Assembly (NCBI GenBank): GCA_963677375.2
Contig: CAXXIF010000010.1
Coordinates: forward strand, 62,001-126,000
Direction: 5' to 3'
DNA from: Pseudaeromonas sp963677375
GTDB lineage: Bacteria > Pseudomonadota > Gammaproteobacteria > Enterobacterales > Aeromonadaceae
DNA length: 64,000 nt
Positions 25,492 to 35,037 of this stretch are shown here, one piece after another (the stretch's first letter is position 1; every line of letters starts with the position of its first letter). The position numbers and the translations under genes are program-made. The notes under the pieces were generated by a model, which saw nothing but the letters and a program-made list of their open reading frames with translations, searched no databases and was not told the origin of the DNA.

Positions 25492-26572
25492 ACAACACGG
25501 TTTCATTGCCCTGACCATCACTCTCATCATACTGCTGCTGGTGATTTCGCTCAGTGTCATGACCGGTCGGGTCCTGGTGGGCGAACAACGGATCGCTGCC
25601 AATGAAATGCGCTATCGGGAAGCGCTCGCCAATGCCGAGGATCGACTCGAACAGGGGCTGAGTCTGATCGCCTCCGCCGGTGTCAGTACCCTGCCGCCGA
25701 TGCCAACAGGCGTGACCGTAACGCAATCCACGATCCCGGTCGGCCCCAGAACCATGCCGCTACTGACGCTTGTTGCCATCGGGAATTCAATCGATGGCTC
25801 CGCCGGACAAGCCACAGTCCGTGTCCAGGCAGTGATTATGCCAACAGTAGCCGGAACGCCCGATGCGCCACTGATGCTGGCCGCGGGTATGGCCGTTGGC
25901 GGCAACTTTATGGTGGTAGCCAACCCGAATGGTGGCGGGCCCGGCGTTCCCCTCTCCATCTGGACGAAAGATCATGTCGATCTGGTCAACGGCTCGGGAA
26001 CGACCTGCGGTCAGCAGGAGTGGGCTAACGGCACCTGCAGCTCGTCCCCCTATAGCGAGCCTGGCAAAGTCGAGAGTGACATTTTGGACGACGACCCAAC
26101 CTTTCCTTCCAACCTGTTGCAGTACGTTTTCGGCGTGAAGGATGACGCCGCTGGCATGTTAACTCTCGAGCAAAGAGCCAAGGCTCTGCTCACCAACTGC
26201 GACACGCTCAACGCCGCCAGCTCTGGTTTTTACATCGTGGATGGGACATGTAATCCGAAGGGAACCATAGGCTCTCAAGCCAAACCCGTAGTGCTACTGA
26301 TCCGCAATGGCGATCTGGTGATGAACGGCAATATGCAGGTATTTGGTATTGTCTTTTCCTATGACAGCCAGCCTGATGTACTTCCTGATTATGACCTGAA
26401 GATGAGCGGCGGCGCCACGGTTTGGGGTTCACTGATGGCAAACCATAAAGTCGGTAATGCCAACGGTACCTTCAATGCCGTCTACGACGCAGCCGCACTG
26501 AGTAATATCCAGAACAACAACCAGGACTTTGTGTCCCTCTACAAGGTGCCGGGTAGCTGGCGTGATTGGTAG
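25478..26572 (+). CDS. Enlarged PilX-like minor pilin (cluster A)
   Basis: The 364-residue product begins with leader and cleavage site QHG/FIALTITLIILLL. Mature position 5 is Thr, not Glu, as in PilX/GspK-type subunits placed at the pilus tip. The block RIAANEMRYREALANAEDRLEQG is the PilX N-terminal signature. It is about twice the size of PilX in clusters B (164) and C (169). The extra C-terminal part contains VVLLIRNGDLVMNGNMQVFG and is rich in Gly, Asn and Asp. AAGGA precedes the ATG. Function in the tip is inferred from position and family. Confidence 0.82.
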   Translation: MTNTKQHGFIALTITLIILLLVISLSVMTGRVLVGEQRIAANEMRYREALANAEDRLEQGLSLIASAGVSTLPPMPTGVTVTQSTIPVGPRTMPLLTLVAIGNSIDGSAGQATVRVQAVIMPTVAGTPDAPLMLAAGMAVGGNFMVVANPNGGGPGVPLSIWTKDHVDLVNGSGTTCGQQEWANGTCSSSPYSEPGKVESDILDDDPTFPSNLLQYVFGVKDDAAGMLTLEQRAKALLTNCDTLNAASSGFYIVDGTCNPKGTIGSQAKPVVLLIRNGDLVMNGNMQVFGIVFSYDSQPDVLPDYDLKMSGGATVWGSLMANHKVGNANGTFNAVYDAAALSNIQNNNQDFVSLYKVPGSWRDW

Positions 26573-26580
26573 GAGTAACC

Positions 26581-28680
26581 ATGAACAGAATTCATATCTC
26601 TCGCGGCTTCAGCCTGATTGAAGTCATGCTGGCCTTCATCATAGTGGCAGTCAGCGCGGCCGGTCTCGTCAAGCTGCAAAACAGCTATATGAAACAAGAG
26701 GGCAGCAGCAGTGTCCGAGAAAGTGCCATGCACCTGGCCGAGAATAAACTCGATGATCTGCGCAGCTTCACGACGCTGGCCACCACAACGGGACAGTTTG
26801 CCTATCAGGATATTGAAACCAATGTGGGCCAAAGTCTCACCAACGGCCTTGCTGCAGGCAATCACACCATAGGTAACACCGTCTATGGCCTGGGTTGGAC
26901 AGTCACCAACACCCCGTCTCCACTGCCTGCCAATCTCAAATATCCGCTGCGAAAAAATGTCATCATCACAGTCGGCTGGACCGATAACGGCACCAGCAAA
27001 CAATTAAGCCTGAGCAGCAGCATCGCGGCTAGCACCAGTCTTGGTAATACCGAGGGTGACTCCCTCGGCGGCATGGAGACCAAGCCACAAATCAGCTACG
27101 CCCCGGGCTCAGCACCGGATGTAGTGGCCGTAACCATCAAAACTGGTACCAAAGAGGAGACCAGTAAGCCACTACCAACCGTCTATCAATCAGGCACCAA
27201 TGTGGTCGTCAAGACCGAGACCATTACTTACGACACAGCATCAGGACGAAAAATCCAGGAAGATCAAGCAACACTCTCTTGCAACTGCAGCCTGCAAAGT
27301 GGCAATGCCAGCAAAAAACTTCCCGCCTACCCTCTGCTGGATACTCTCGGCCAGTACTGGGAGCTCGGGCAGAGCGTCAACAAGAGTTATGGCCTCAACA
27401 CCAGCAATCAGAATGCGCAGAGTCCTTTGTGTAACATCTGCTGCGAAAACCATTTTGATGGTGTGAATAACGCCAATGGAACCTTTGACCAGTACTACAA
27501 CATCCAACGAAAAGCGCATGGGCATTACAAACTGAGTGGTAGCAGCTTGGTCAGTGTTGCGACCGGTAGCTATCTGGAAGCCTGTCGTCTGCTGCGGGTT
27601 GATGGTTTCTACGAGCCTATGCCCGATTGGAATCTGGCCGTCATTAATGTCATGTCGCCGGATTTTCTCTCCGATACCTCAAATCAGGAAAACTATGAGA
27701 AATATGTGCAGGCTGTGGTCAAGGCCCACTTCGCTTGGCAAAAAGCGGGCCGCAGTGGAACCTTTAGCTTTCCAGCGCTGAATACTTGGCTAAGTTCATC
27801 TGGGAATGTCACCAACGGTGGCGCAACCACCACAGATCTGAGCCTACAAGCCGGTGCCACGGCGCAACTCATCGCCCGCGGCATCTATGTCGATCTGCTC
27901 AATGATGAAAATGGTCAGTATCTGAGCCAGCTCGACAGCTCAGATGCGGAACTTCTGGCCAAGCTCCCGTTCAATGAGCTGAACCTGACCCTGCTGGCCA
28001 ACTGGTCACTGACGACCGCCAATCAGAGCTATGCCACTGTGACCAACGAGACCGTTAAAACCATCGTCGATGCCAGTCAAAACTACTACGGGACCTATAG
28101 CCGTGGCCGACTATCGGCCATCCAGGCAACACCATCGACGAATGGTGTCATTCAAGCTATTCCGGTGACCGCCAATATACGCACCAGTAATAGCGGCATC
28201 ACCAGCACCACGGCCATTTCACCCGCGGATCTAGCCAATCAATCAGCCAGTATTAACCTGCGGATCACCGCCAATACGGGCAACAATGCCCAATTACATC
28301 TGACGGGTGATATCAAGTGCCTGAGCGACCCCAAAAAGACCGGAGACGCCCCCGAAGTCTGTAAAGCCAATGAATGGAATACCCTGGCCGTCAATCAAGC
28401 CGGAGTCAGTTGCACGGTCAATAAACCAACCGGCAGTATGATTGCAGGATACTTTGACTGTGCGGTGAATCGGCATACGGCCGTCACGCTGAATTTCGGC
28501 GCATCAGGTTTCGCACTAAAACCCTCCAGTATCACCTTGAGTGCCACTCAAACCGATCCCAAAGACAGCAATGGCAACGACATAGCAACCATTAGCCTGA
28601 ATAATGGCAATGCTTGTAGCACTATGATGATCAAGAGTACCGTGCCATCACCGGATAATTACTCGTGTAGCGCTCCCTAG
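26581..28680 (+). CDS. Very large PilV-like prepilin with a long C-terminal extension (cluster A)
   Basis: The 699-residue product starts like an ordinary PilV: leader MNRIHISRG, cleavage site G/FSLIEVML with Glu5, and a hydrophobic helix ending in LVKLQNSYMKQEGSS and AENKLDDLRS. Standard PilV proteins are about 150-190 residues, so roughly 500 residues are additional. The extension is secreted-protein-like, rich in Asn, Thr, Ser and Gly. It has a cysteine group: Cys234 and Cys236 (CNC), then Cys284, 287 and 288 (CNICCENHFDG). Near residues 345-352 are EACRLLRVD. I recognise no known domain in it. It ends cluster A, where other clusters have pilY1. It is 8 bases after pilX. Confidence 0.8.
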   Translation: MNRIHISRGFSLIEVMLAFIIVAVSAAGLVKLQNSYMKQEGSSSVRESAMHLAENKLDDLRSFTTLATTTGQFAYQDIETNVGQSLTNGLAAGNHTIGNTVYGLGWTVTNTPSPLPANLKYPLRKNVIITVGWTDNGTSKQLSLSSSIAASTSLGNTEGDSLGGMETKPQISYAPGSAPDVVAVTIKTGTKEETSKPLPTVYQSGTNVVVKTETITYDTASGRKIQEDQATLSCNCSLQSGNASKKLPAYPLLDTLGQYWELGQSVNKSYGLNTSNQNAQSPLCNICCENHFDGVNNANGTFDQYYNIQRKAHGHYKLSGSSLVSVATGSYLEACRLLRVDGFYEPMPDWNLAVINVMSPDFLSDTSNQENYEKYVQAVVKAHFAWQKAGRSGTFSFPALNTWLSSSGNVTNGGATTTDLSLQAGATAQLIARGIYVDLLNDENGQYLSQLDSSDAELLAKLPFNELNLTLLANWSLTTANQSYATVTNETVKTIVDASQNYYGTYSRGRLSAIQATPSTNGVIQAIPVTANIRTSNSGITSTTAISPADLANQSASINLRITANTGNNAQLHLTGDIKCLSDPKKTGDAPEVCKANEWNTLAVNQAGVSCTVNKPTGSMIAGYFDCAVNRHTAVTLNFGASGFALKPSSITLSATQTDPKDSNGNDIATISLNNGNACSTMMIKSTVPSPDNYSCSAP

Positions 28681-28736
28681 ATGCTGAAGATGGTTTGATG
28701 ATCGATACATCATCCATTGCGAGGCATAAACAAATG

Positions 28737-28763
28737 AAAGGCATCCTATCTAGGATGCCTTTT
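28737..28763 (+). terminator. Rho-independent terminator of cluster A
   Basis: AAAGGCATCCTA / TAGGATGCCTTT is a 12-bp perfect stem with a T-rich tail. It lies 56 bases after the stop of the large PilV-like gene. Confidence 0.88.
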
Positions 28764-28869
28764 ATCATTATGTAAACCTGGAATATTCGAGGATATAGGT
28801 CAGCCATAGCAGTGATGGATCATTGAACAACTCACCATATGCATCGACTTGGAGTGCAAGAGTTACATA

Positions 28870-28899
28870 AAAATAAAAGAGCCGCTGTTGCGACTCTTT
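28870..28899 (-). terminator. Rho-independent terminator of cluster B
   Basis: On the minus strand, AAAGAGTCGC / GCGGCTCTTT pairs with one G-T wobble and is followed by TTTTATTTTTA. It is 16 bases after the stop of the cluster B pilY1 gene. Confidence 0.8.
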
Positions 28900-28914
28900 G
28901 TGTATGCCAAATCT

Positions 28915-31900
28915 TTAGTACAACATCTGCCAGGATATAGCGCCTGTATTTACCGTCGTCCCTGGGGATTCATAAGGCGTGCCCCCATTGATTTTGACAT
29001 TATTAATAACTTCTTTATCACCCTTGGGATTAGTAATAAAGGTTACTACAGGTTCACTGGGGATCTTGTCCAGCAATGCAGAATGATCGACTAGATTATT
29101 GCCCACATAGCTGTTACTCCCAGTATAGATACCAACCTCCATATACCAACCGGAACCACCGCCGTTACAAGGATCTGCGCTAGGAATCAGCGTGGTAAAC
29201 GCCGCAGTTGTATTACGCACCACAATTCTGGAATTCAGGCGCTCACCATTGTTCTTTCCGTCGTAGTAGAGATCTAGATACCAACCATCATGCTGGGCCC
29301 AATCGATAAGATTCTTACTAGTTTCCCGCTGGCCTTTAATGGTTTCCGTAGCCGCAATTTCTTTTGTGATACTCTGCTCTAACAGAGTTGAACGAGTAAT
29401 ATCTGTCGTCCGACCCGGTTTATCCCATATCCCGTAAATAGTCTGGGTTGGTTGATCATCAACAGCAACATCTGTTGTTTCAATATATTTTCCGGTACCA
29501 ACCATAACCAATAATCCATCCACCGGATGATAGGCAACACTAGGGCGTTGAGTAATCGGTTGACTGATTCCTTCACGACTAACAGCAGTAAATAGGGGCT
29601 TAGGTTTTGTACCCGTTCCTTGGTCAAAACTCCAATCAGCGATATCTTTTCCTTTTATATCAACCTTCCAAACGTTACCAAACAAATCGCCTGCATACAA
29701 AACATCACCCGTTCCATCAAGATCCCTATCCGCAACAACCGGTTCAGTCAAACTATTAGGGCGTTTCAGATCTGTTATAGGATCCTGTGCAATTCCGCGC
29801 CCAGTGAGAAGAGTGTTCTCAACTGTTCCGGTTAACACATCCACAACAAGTAAGGCCCCCTCTCCATTACTATCTGTTGCCGCATCTATCTCACTGGTAT
29901 TATATCCATTCCCAAATATAGCCACCCACTTGTTACTATCCCCACTCTTTGCGGAAATAATAGCAGGAGCATTGGTTATATATCCAAACCGACTAGACTT
30001 GGTACCCGTAATCTCCCAAAGCAACCTACTATTTGCTGAACCTGCTGTTGCCGATACACTTTTCAGATTTGTCAAATCTAAAGCCCAAGCTCCCTGAGCC
30101 CCCAGACCAAAAGTACCAATAGCAATCGTACGAGAATTAGCACCGTCGTTAATAGTTACAATTTTAATGTTACCATCGACGAAGAATCGATGATTGGTAT
30201 CATAGTTTATTTGTGCTACACGATATAAATTATCATATGCAGTGCTCGGCACATAAGCAAATAACTCATCACCGGTCGTGGCATTTAAAATATGTACCAT
30301 GCCATCATTCGCACCAAATATAACAAAAGGCTGCTGATCTCCAGATGAGACCCCATAGACAGGGGTAGAGTGCACGATATCACCAAGCATTCCATTTCGT
30401 TGCCTGAATGATTTATTCAGCGCAGGCACAATAGAGCCTTTATCTTCATAAGTCGAATCACCACGTAAATAATTTACCAGAGCAGTCACGTAACCTAACT
30501 TCAGGCTATCTGTCGTTAACGGAGGAATTTCCTGGAGTAATTTATCAATTTGTAACTTATTGAGGCCAGAACTACTGCCATTAAGTTCACCGACCGATTT
30601 TGGTGGTGCAAAAACGCGTTTAGTCCCATCATCCCCCATGGTGAATATAATTCGATTAGCTGCACCTTGTGCTTGTATTCTCGCATCAGCATCCCATTTG
30701 GGTGTACTACTAATCTTTCCATCTACAAGCGGATATGCAGTGACATTGCCAGACCAATGCTGAGCTTCAAATGATGAGTCAAAACTCAGACTATCATTAG
30801 TAATCTGGCTTGATGTATAGGACATGGAAGTTGAGGAGCGAGTATCCTTACTTGCCTCCTCAAAAGCAGTCTCAAGTTGATCTTTTAATTTGCTAGCATT
30901 AGTTACCAGAAAGTAATTGTCTGGTGAACCTGCTTTATTTTTATCCCATTCACCATCATCTGGCTTACCATTTAATACACCTGGATCACCTTTTTTTACA
31001 TCTACAAAGCTGCCCCACTTAGCAGCATAGTATAAGGGAGACTCTAGTAAGCCAGCAGCTGTTTTATTAGGATCCACGGTGAAGGTCCGAGTAATAGGAC
31101 CAAAACCTAAATCTTTATTTTTATTCACATTTGAGCTACCAAGTAAATAACGAGCATCCTTACTTGTTGGATCGACAGTATCAAGATAATAGGTTACTTT
31201 ATTACCACTCTGGTCCTTGACATCCAAATACAAACCATCAGCGGTGGTTCCTGAAATTACATAGCCAGCATGTTGATCAATACCACCAGATGCATATTCA
31301 GACGTGAGTGTTACTTTGACTTGAGTGTTATTAATAACCTCATACTCATAGATGACTATCATGTCCATATCATGATCGGCACCTTGCTCCACATCTTCAA
31401 AATTGATACGGAATTTACCCTTAGTATCCGTCATGCTCTCGACATAATAATCAACAATGCCATTCGTTGGTTGGAACTTATCTTGCGCGGCATTGATACC
31501 TGAACCACCAACAGATTTAGCATATGGAATGAGAGTCACGGCTCCCTTGACGCCACCAACAGTTAACTTGATTGATGGAAGAGGAGAGGCTAGAGCAATC
31601 GCCATGGTTCTGGCTTTCTGATCATCCGATACATTTTTGTTCAAATCGTGTTGCAGACCATAATAGGCAACACCCGCGGCATAAAAGCTGCCCAACTTAG
31701 TTGGTTCCTGTGGTGACAAACCTCGTATATGACCCAAATCAGTTATCTTCTTAGCCGTTGGAGTATTAATTCCATTGATGCCTAAATTATCACCAATGAA
31801 GAAGGTACCACCACTCAGACCCTCGGCATCTGAAATTATTTTAGTCTCTTTCGCAACGTTCAAATCACTCAACGTTGAATCGGAAAAGTCACTATTGAAA

Positions 31901-33285
31901 GCGGAACCAGGAATTTGATCTGAGTCATAGGATGGATTAATGTCACTGATAATCAAATTAATAGGGAGGTCACAACGTTGACGTCCTGATGCTTGAAATG
32001 GATCGTCCCATGAATCCTGTTTTAATTCGTTGTCATCAGATGCCTCTGCAAATTCAGTTCTTGGTTCTTTCGCTCCAGCAAAATAGCGCATGCTTTCAAA
32101 CAACATCTCACCGATTGGATTTCCCCAATCAACACACTTGTGATCTGTCTGTTCAATTGCTTTATCAGTTACCCAACCACACGGCTGATAGCTTGCACCA
32201 TTAAATTCAACCACTTTCAACTTATTGAGTGTGTCGAATATTCCAACGCCACCGGTTCTGGTTTTTAATTGCCCAGTACTCTGATCGATCTCGTCTTTCA
32301 GCTTGCCAATTTTTGCGCGTAATACGCCACCAGAAAGATTCTCCTTATAGCTGCCACTAATAAGTCCAAATTCTATTTTTGGAATAATGCCATCCCCATA
32401 ATCATGCAATATTCCTGTCGGCTTATAATTGCCATTAGGATACTTAACACAATTACTTTCCAATAGGCCAGCCACACAAACCTTTACTCTGACTGTATAA
32501 TCAGTCCGTGCCGAGTTCACTGTGCCTGAGTAATTATCCATGTAATCGCCAGCAATCCCCCCCACATCACCGCCACCATCCGCAGTGCTTTCTCGACTCA
32601 CCCATCCCCAAATATTCAAAGGCTTAGATGGATTCTGAACAGTTTCTAATACACGGAGCAGCGGCTTATTTTTATTTGCAGTTAGTGTGGTGCTAGCAAA
32701 GAAATATACTTTGCTATCTAATAATGGAGCATAATCCGAAATTTTCAGGTTTCCTGCTTCTGTTGTATTCATTATCGCAGGATCCCAAACCTTACCCCAA
32801 CTGTGCGCGTCCTTAGGTATATAGGCACGGGTTATAATAGGTGCATTGACATTATCTGAATCATTATAACGCAAACCACCATATAAAACCTTACGAAGAG
32901 CATCTATGCGACTGGTCGTCAGATAATTTAAAAAATCACCACTCCACGAACCACTACACTTTTTCGTTGTGGTAGTAGATATAGGTGTGAATAAATCAGA
33001 CGCATAACTATAGCATTTATAGGAATCAAATAATCCGTAGTAGGGGATCGGTAGTCGAGGATCGTAATGTATATCTAATTTACCATCACCATCGAGATCG
33101 CTAGCATCATTATAGGCTTCATAGTAAAGCGTATGATCCCGTCCCATAATCAACATCACAAGGGGAGTCTTATCACCATCCACAAATAATGGCTTGGTTG
33201 GCAAAGCCAGCTCAGAAGAAAATACTTTTAGACAACTCACAATGGCAATCAGTATAAATATAAAAAATCTTGTTGAATTTTTCAT
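28915..33285 (-). CDS. PilY1-type pilus tip adhesin, long form without MIDAS (cluster B)
   Basis: The 1456-residue product has a signal peptide (hydrophobic run to SCLKVFSS). Its C-terminal third is the PilY1 beta-propeller: ANDGMVHILNATTGDELFAYVP, a calcium-loop pattern D-x-D-x-D-x-x-x-D at residues 1186-1194 in ADRDLDGTGD, and LYAGDLFGNVWKVDI. An RGD tripeptide is at 941-943. The N-terminal half has no DxSxS MIDAS motif; where PilY1 usually has its von Willebrand A domain it reads MGRDHTLYYEAYNDASDLDG, including a second D-x-D-x-D loop at 63-71. The start at 33285 has GAGGA upstream. Codon use is visibly A+T-rich against the core genes. It is the last gene of the cluster B operon. Confidence 0.9.
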   Translation of the reverse strand: MKNSTRFFIFILIAIVSCLKVFSSELALPTKPLFVDGDKTPLVMLIMGRDHTLYYEAYNDASDLDGDGKLDIHYDPRLPIPYYGLFDSYKCYSYASDLFTPISTTTTKKCSGSWSGDFLNYLTTSRIDALRKVLYGGLRYNDSDNVNAPIITRAYIPKDAHSWGKVWDPAIMNTTEAGNLKISDYAPLLDSKVYFFASTTLTANKNKPLLRVLETVQNPSKPLNIWGWVSRESTADGGGDVGGIAGDYMDNYSGTVNSARTDYTVRVKVCVAGLLESNCVKYPNGNYKPTGILHDYGDGIIPKIEFGLISGSYKENLSGGVLRAKIGKLKDEIDQSTGQLKTRTGGVGIFDTLNKLKVVEFNGASYQPCGWVTDKAIEQTDHKCVDWGNPIGEMLFESMRYFAGAKEPRTEFAEASDDNELKQDSWDDPFQASGRQRCDLPINLIISDINPSYDSDQIPGSAFNSDFSDSTLSDLNVAKETKIISDAEGLSGGTFFIGDNLGINGINTPTAKKITDLGHIRGLSPQEPTKLGSFYAAGVAYYGLQHDLNKNVSDDQKARTMAIALASPLPSIKLTVGGVKGAVTLIPYAKSVGGSGINAAQDKFQPTNGIVDYYVESMTDTKGKFRINFEDVEQGADHDMDMIVIYEYEVINNTQVKVTLTSEYASGGIDQHAGYVISGTTADGLYLDVKDQSGNKVTYYLDTVDPTSKDARYLLGSSNVNKNKDLGFGPITRTFTVDPNKTAAGLLESPLYYAAKWGSFVDVKKGDPGVLNGKPDDGEWDKNKAGSPDNYFLVTNASKLKDQLETAFEEASKDTRSSTSMSYTSSQITNDSLSFDSSFEAQHWSGNVTAYPLVDGKISSTPKWDADARIQAQGAANRIIFTMGDDGTKRVFAPPKSVGELNGSSSGLNKLQIDKLLQEIPPLTTDSLKLGYVTALVNYLRGDSTYEDKGSIVPALNKSFRQRNGMLGDIVHSTPVYGVSSGDQQPFVIFGANDGMVHILNATTGDELFAYVPSTAYDNLYRVAQINYDTNHRFFVDGNIKIVTINDGANSRTIAIGTFGLGAQGAWALDLTNLKSVSATAGSANSRLLWEITGTKSSRFGYITNAPAIISAKSGDSNKWVAIFGNGYNTSEIDAATDSNGEGALLVVDVLTGTVENTLLTGRGIAQDPITDLKRPNSLTEPVVADRDLDGTGDVLYAGDLFGNVWKVDIKGKDIADWSFDQGTGTKPKPLFTAVSREGISQPITQRPSVAYHPVDGLLVMVGTGKYIETTDVAVDDQPTQTIYGIWDKPGRTTDITRSTLLEQSITKEIAATETIKGQRETSKNLIDWAQHDGWYLDLYYDGKNNGERLNSRIVVRNTTAAFTTLIPSADPCNGGGSGWYMEVGIYTGSNSYVGNNLVDHSALLDKIPSEPVVTFITNPKGDKEVINNVKINGGTPYESPGTTVNTGAISWQMLY

Positions 33286-33296
33286 CTGTATAGTCC

Positions 33297-33710
33297 TCAC
33301 CAGCAATCCGATTGAGCAGCAGTGCGAACACCAATGCGATTAATAGAGAGGGTTCCACATTTATCGGATGCTTGACCGCCTTGTGGTACCGCTTTGATGG
33401 TATAACTGGTGGCCGATGGCACCGGATCGAGAGTCAAGGTGTAATAGCGCTCGGTGCCATCCACCGGCGATTTATCCCCGAATATTTTTGGGGCAGTCGT
33501 TGCCCCAGTATTGGCGCCAATATAAGTCATATTCAGCGCATAATAACTTTCCATAGTTTGCGCCGCCTGCATCAAGGTTTTCTTCGCATCATCCCGTCGG
33601 GCGGTTCGCACATGCTCCAGATAGGAGGGCAATGCAATGCTGGCCAGGATGGCAACTATGGCCACCGTGATCATCAACTCAACTAAGGTAAATCCCTTTA
33701 TCCTTATCAT
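33297..33710 (-). CDS. Type IV pilus minor pilin PilE-like (cluster B)
   Basis: The 137-residue prepilin has a short leader and cleavage site IKG/FTLVELMITVAI with Glu5, followed by the PilE-type helix and RTARRDDAKKTLMQAAQTMESYY. The C-terminus has the cysteine pair and ends SDCW. The ATG at 33710 has AGGA seven bases upstream; an in-frame ATG at 33728 overlaps the pilX stop and could also be used. Here pilE comes before pilY1, the reverse of cluster C. Confidence 0.88.
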   Translation of the reverse strand: MIRIKGFTLVELMITVAIVAILASIALPSYLEHVRTARRDDAKKTLMQAAQTMESYYALNMTYIGANTGATTAPKIFGDKSPVDGTERYYTLTLDPVPSATSYTIKAVPQGGQASDKCGTLSINRIGVRTAAQSDCW

Positions 33711-33724
33711 TTCATCATCCTGCA

Positions 33725-34219
33725 TCATTTTTCTGGTTTGGGAACGACAACCGTGAAATAGGCTTGAATCATACTCACTGCACTGCCAGGCCCTTCGCCA
33801 CGACTGCTGACCCGAAAGAACTGCTGACCATTTTTTTCTTCAATATCCGCCGAAAAAGGAATGAATTGTCGCTGCTCGATACGAAACTGCGGCGCACCCG
33901 CAGTCAGGCCATTATAGGCAGTGGCGTTAGCAGCCCATTTTGCCGGGTCCTGCCACCAATCGGCATCGTCCAGAGTTGTACTGATAGCTTGTGGCGTTGA
34001 GCTATATATTTTTGATTCATCGTTAATAACGGTCTGCTTGAACAGGCGTTCGGCCCGGTTCATTGCCGATTGGGCCGCAGTATAACTGCGCAGTAAATCG
34101 TATTGACTACTCGCACTATGCTGGTTTTGTAATGCACTGCGGCCTATGGCCACGGCGATAATACCTATGATGACCGTAATGACTAATGCCACAATCAACG
34201 CCATGCCTTGTTGTTTCAT
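33725..34219 (-). CDS. Type IV pilus minor pilin PilX-like (cluster B)
   Basis: The 164-residue product has leader MKQQG and cleavage site G/MALIVALVITVIIG. Position 5 is Val instead of Glu, the PilX/GspK feature. The PilX block SAMNRAERLFKQ follows. The start is the ATG at 34219; the longer open frame overlaps pilW further without family similarity. It lies directly between pilW and pilE in the minus-strand operon. Confidence 0.84.
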   Translation of the reverse strand: MKQQGMALIVALVITVIIGIIAVAIGRSALQNQHSASSQYDLLRSYTAAQSAMNRAERLFKQTVINDESKIYSSTPQAISTTLDDADWWQDPAKWAANATAYNGLTAGAPQFRIEQRQFIPFSADIEEKNGQQFFRVSSRGEGPGSAVSMIQAYFTVVVPKPEK

Positions 34220-34236
34220 GCTAGCTACTCGATATC

Positions 34237-35037
34237 TTAATTTTTCAGAGTAATACTGCCCGTCAATGATTGACGGACCCATCGATCGGCGGCGCTATAC
34301 ACCACCTGATCGAGAATGTTGTAGTTTTTGGCATTTGCTTTTACTCCCTGTCCGGAGTCCTGGCGGGTCAAGACGCCAAACTCAACCGCATCGACGGTTG
34401 CCCAAGCACTGGCCGCTGTAATGATGTTGGCCGGGACAAACTGTTGATTGGTTCCCACGCGCCGAAAGCGAAACTGTAGAGACTCCACATTATCTTCCAT
34501 CACCACGGTATGACTCTGGTTGTCTTGGCAGATCAGTTGATTCAGGTTGTTCACAAACAATGTGATAGTTACCAGATTCTGATTGGTCTTAAAGTCGCCA
34601 TTACAATCGAACATGCGGTTATCCGAACTCTGATTAGTAGGCTGCGCTGGATCATTATCCGAAATACTGGAGCCCCAGAACCGCAATACCAGTCGATCGG
34701 TATTGGCCAGCACGCCGGTCATAGTCAAATTATTTTCAGCAAATAGACTCTGCCCTTCTGTCCAGGTATTCGCGCTCAAGGAGACGCCACCTGCCGGCAA
34801 TTTCCGTTGCATGATCTGGCGCTGATAATTGATATACCCGGCTTGATGAAGCTGATTCCAGATCAGTTGCGTCACCCGTTGGCCGGAGCTATTGAGAGCA
34901 TTATTAGAGCGTGCCAGTGAGTAGCTGAGCTGGCTGCTACCCAGCATGGTGTAAAGCCCTCCGACGATGAAGAGGGCGAGCACAATACCAATCATCAATT
35001 CGACCAGGGTAAAACCCTTATTTTTGCGAAGCGTCAT
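34237..35037 (-). CDS. Type IV pilus minor pilin PilW-like (cluster B)
   Basis: The 266-residue prepilin has leader MTLRKNKG and cleavage site G/FTLVELMIGIVLALF with Glu5. The PilW pattern continues with SSGQRVTQLIWNQLHQAGYI and a large globular part with a cysteine pair. The ATG overlaps the pilV stop (ATGA), so the two are translationally coupled. Confidence 0.87.
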   Translation of the reverse strand: MTLRKNKGFTLVELMIGIVLALFIVGGLYTMLGSSQLSYSLARSNNALNSSGQRVTQLIWNQLHQAGYINYQRQIMQRKLPAGGVSLSANTWTEGQSLFAENNLTMTGVLANTDRLVLRFWGSSISDNDPAQPTNQSSDNRMFDCNGDFKTNQNLVTITLFVNNLNQLICQDNQSHTVVMEDNVESLQFRFRRVGTNQQFVPANIITAASAWATVDAVEFGVLTRQDSGQGVKANAKNYNILDQVVYSAADRWVRQSLTGSITLKN

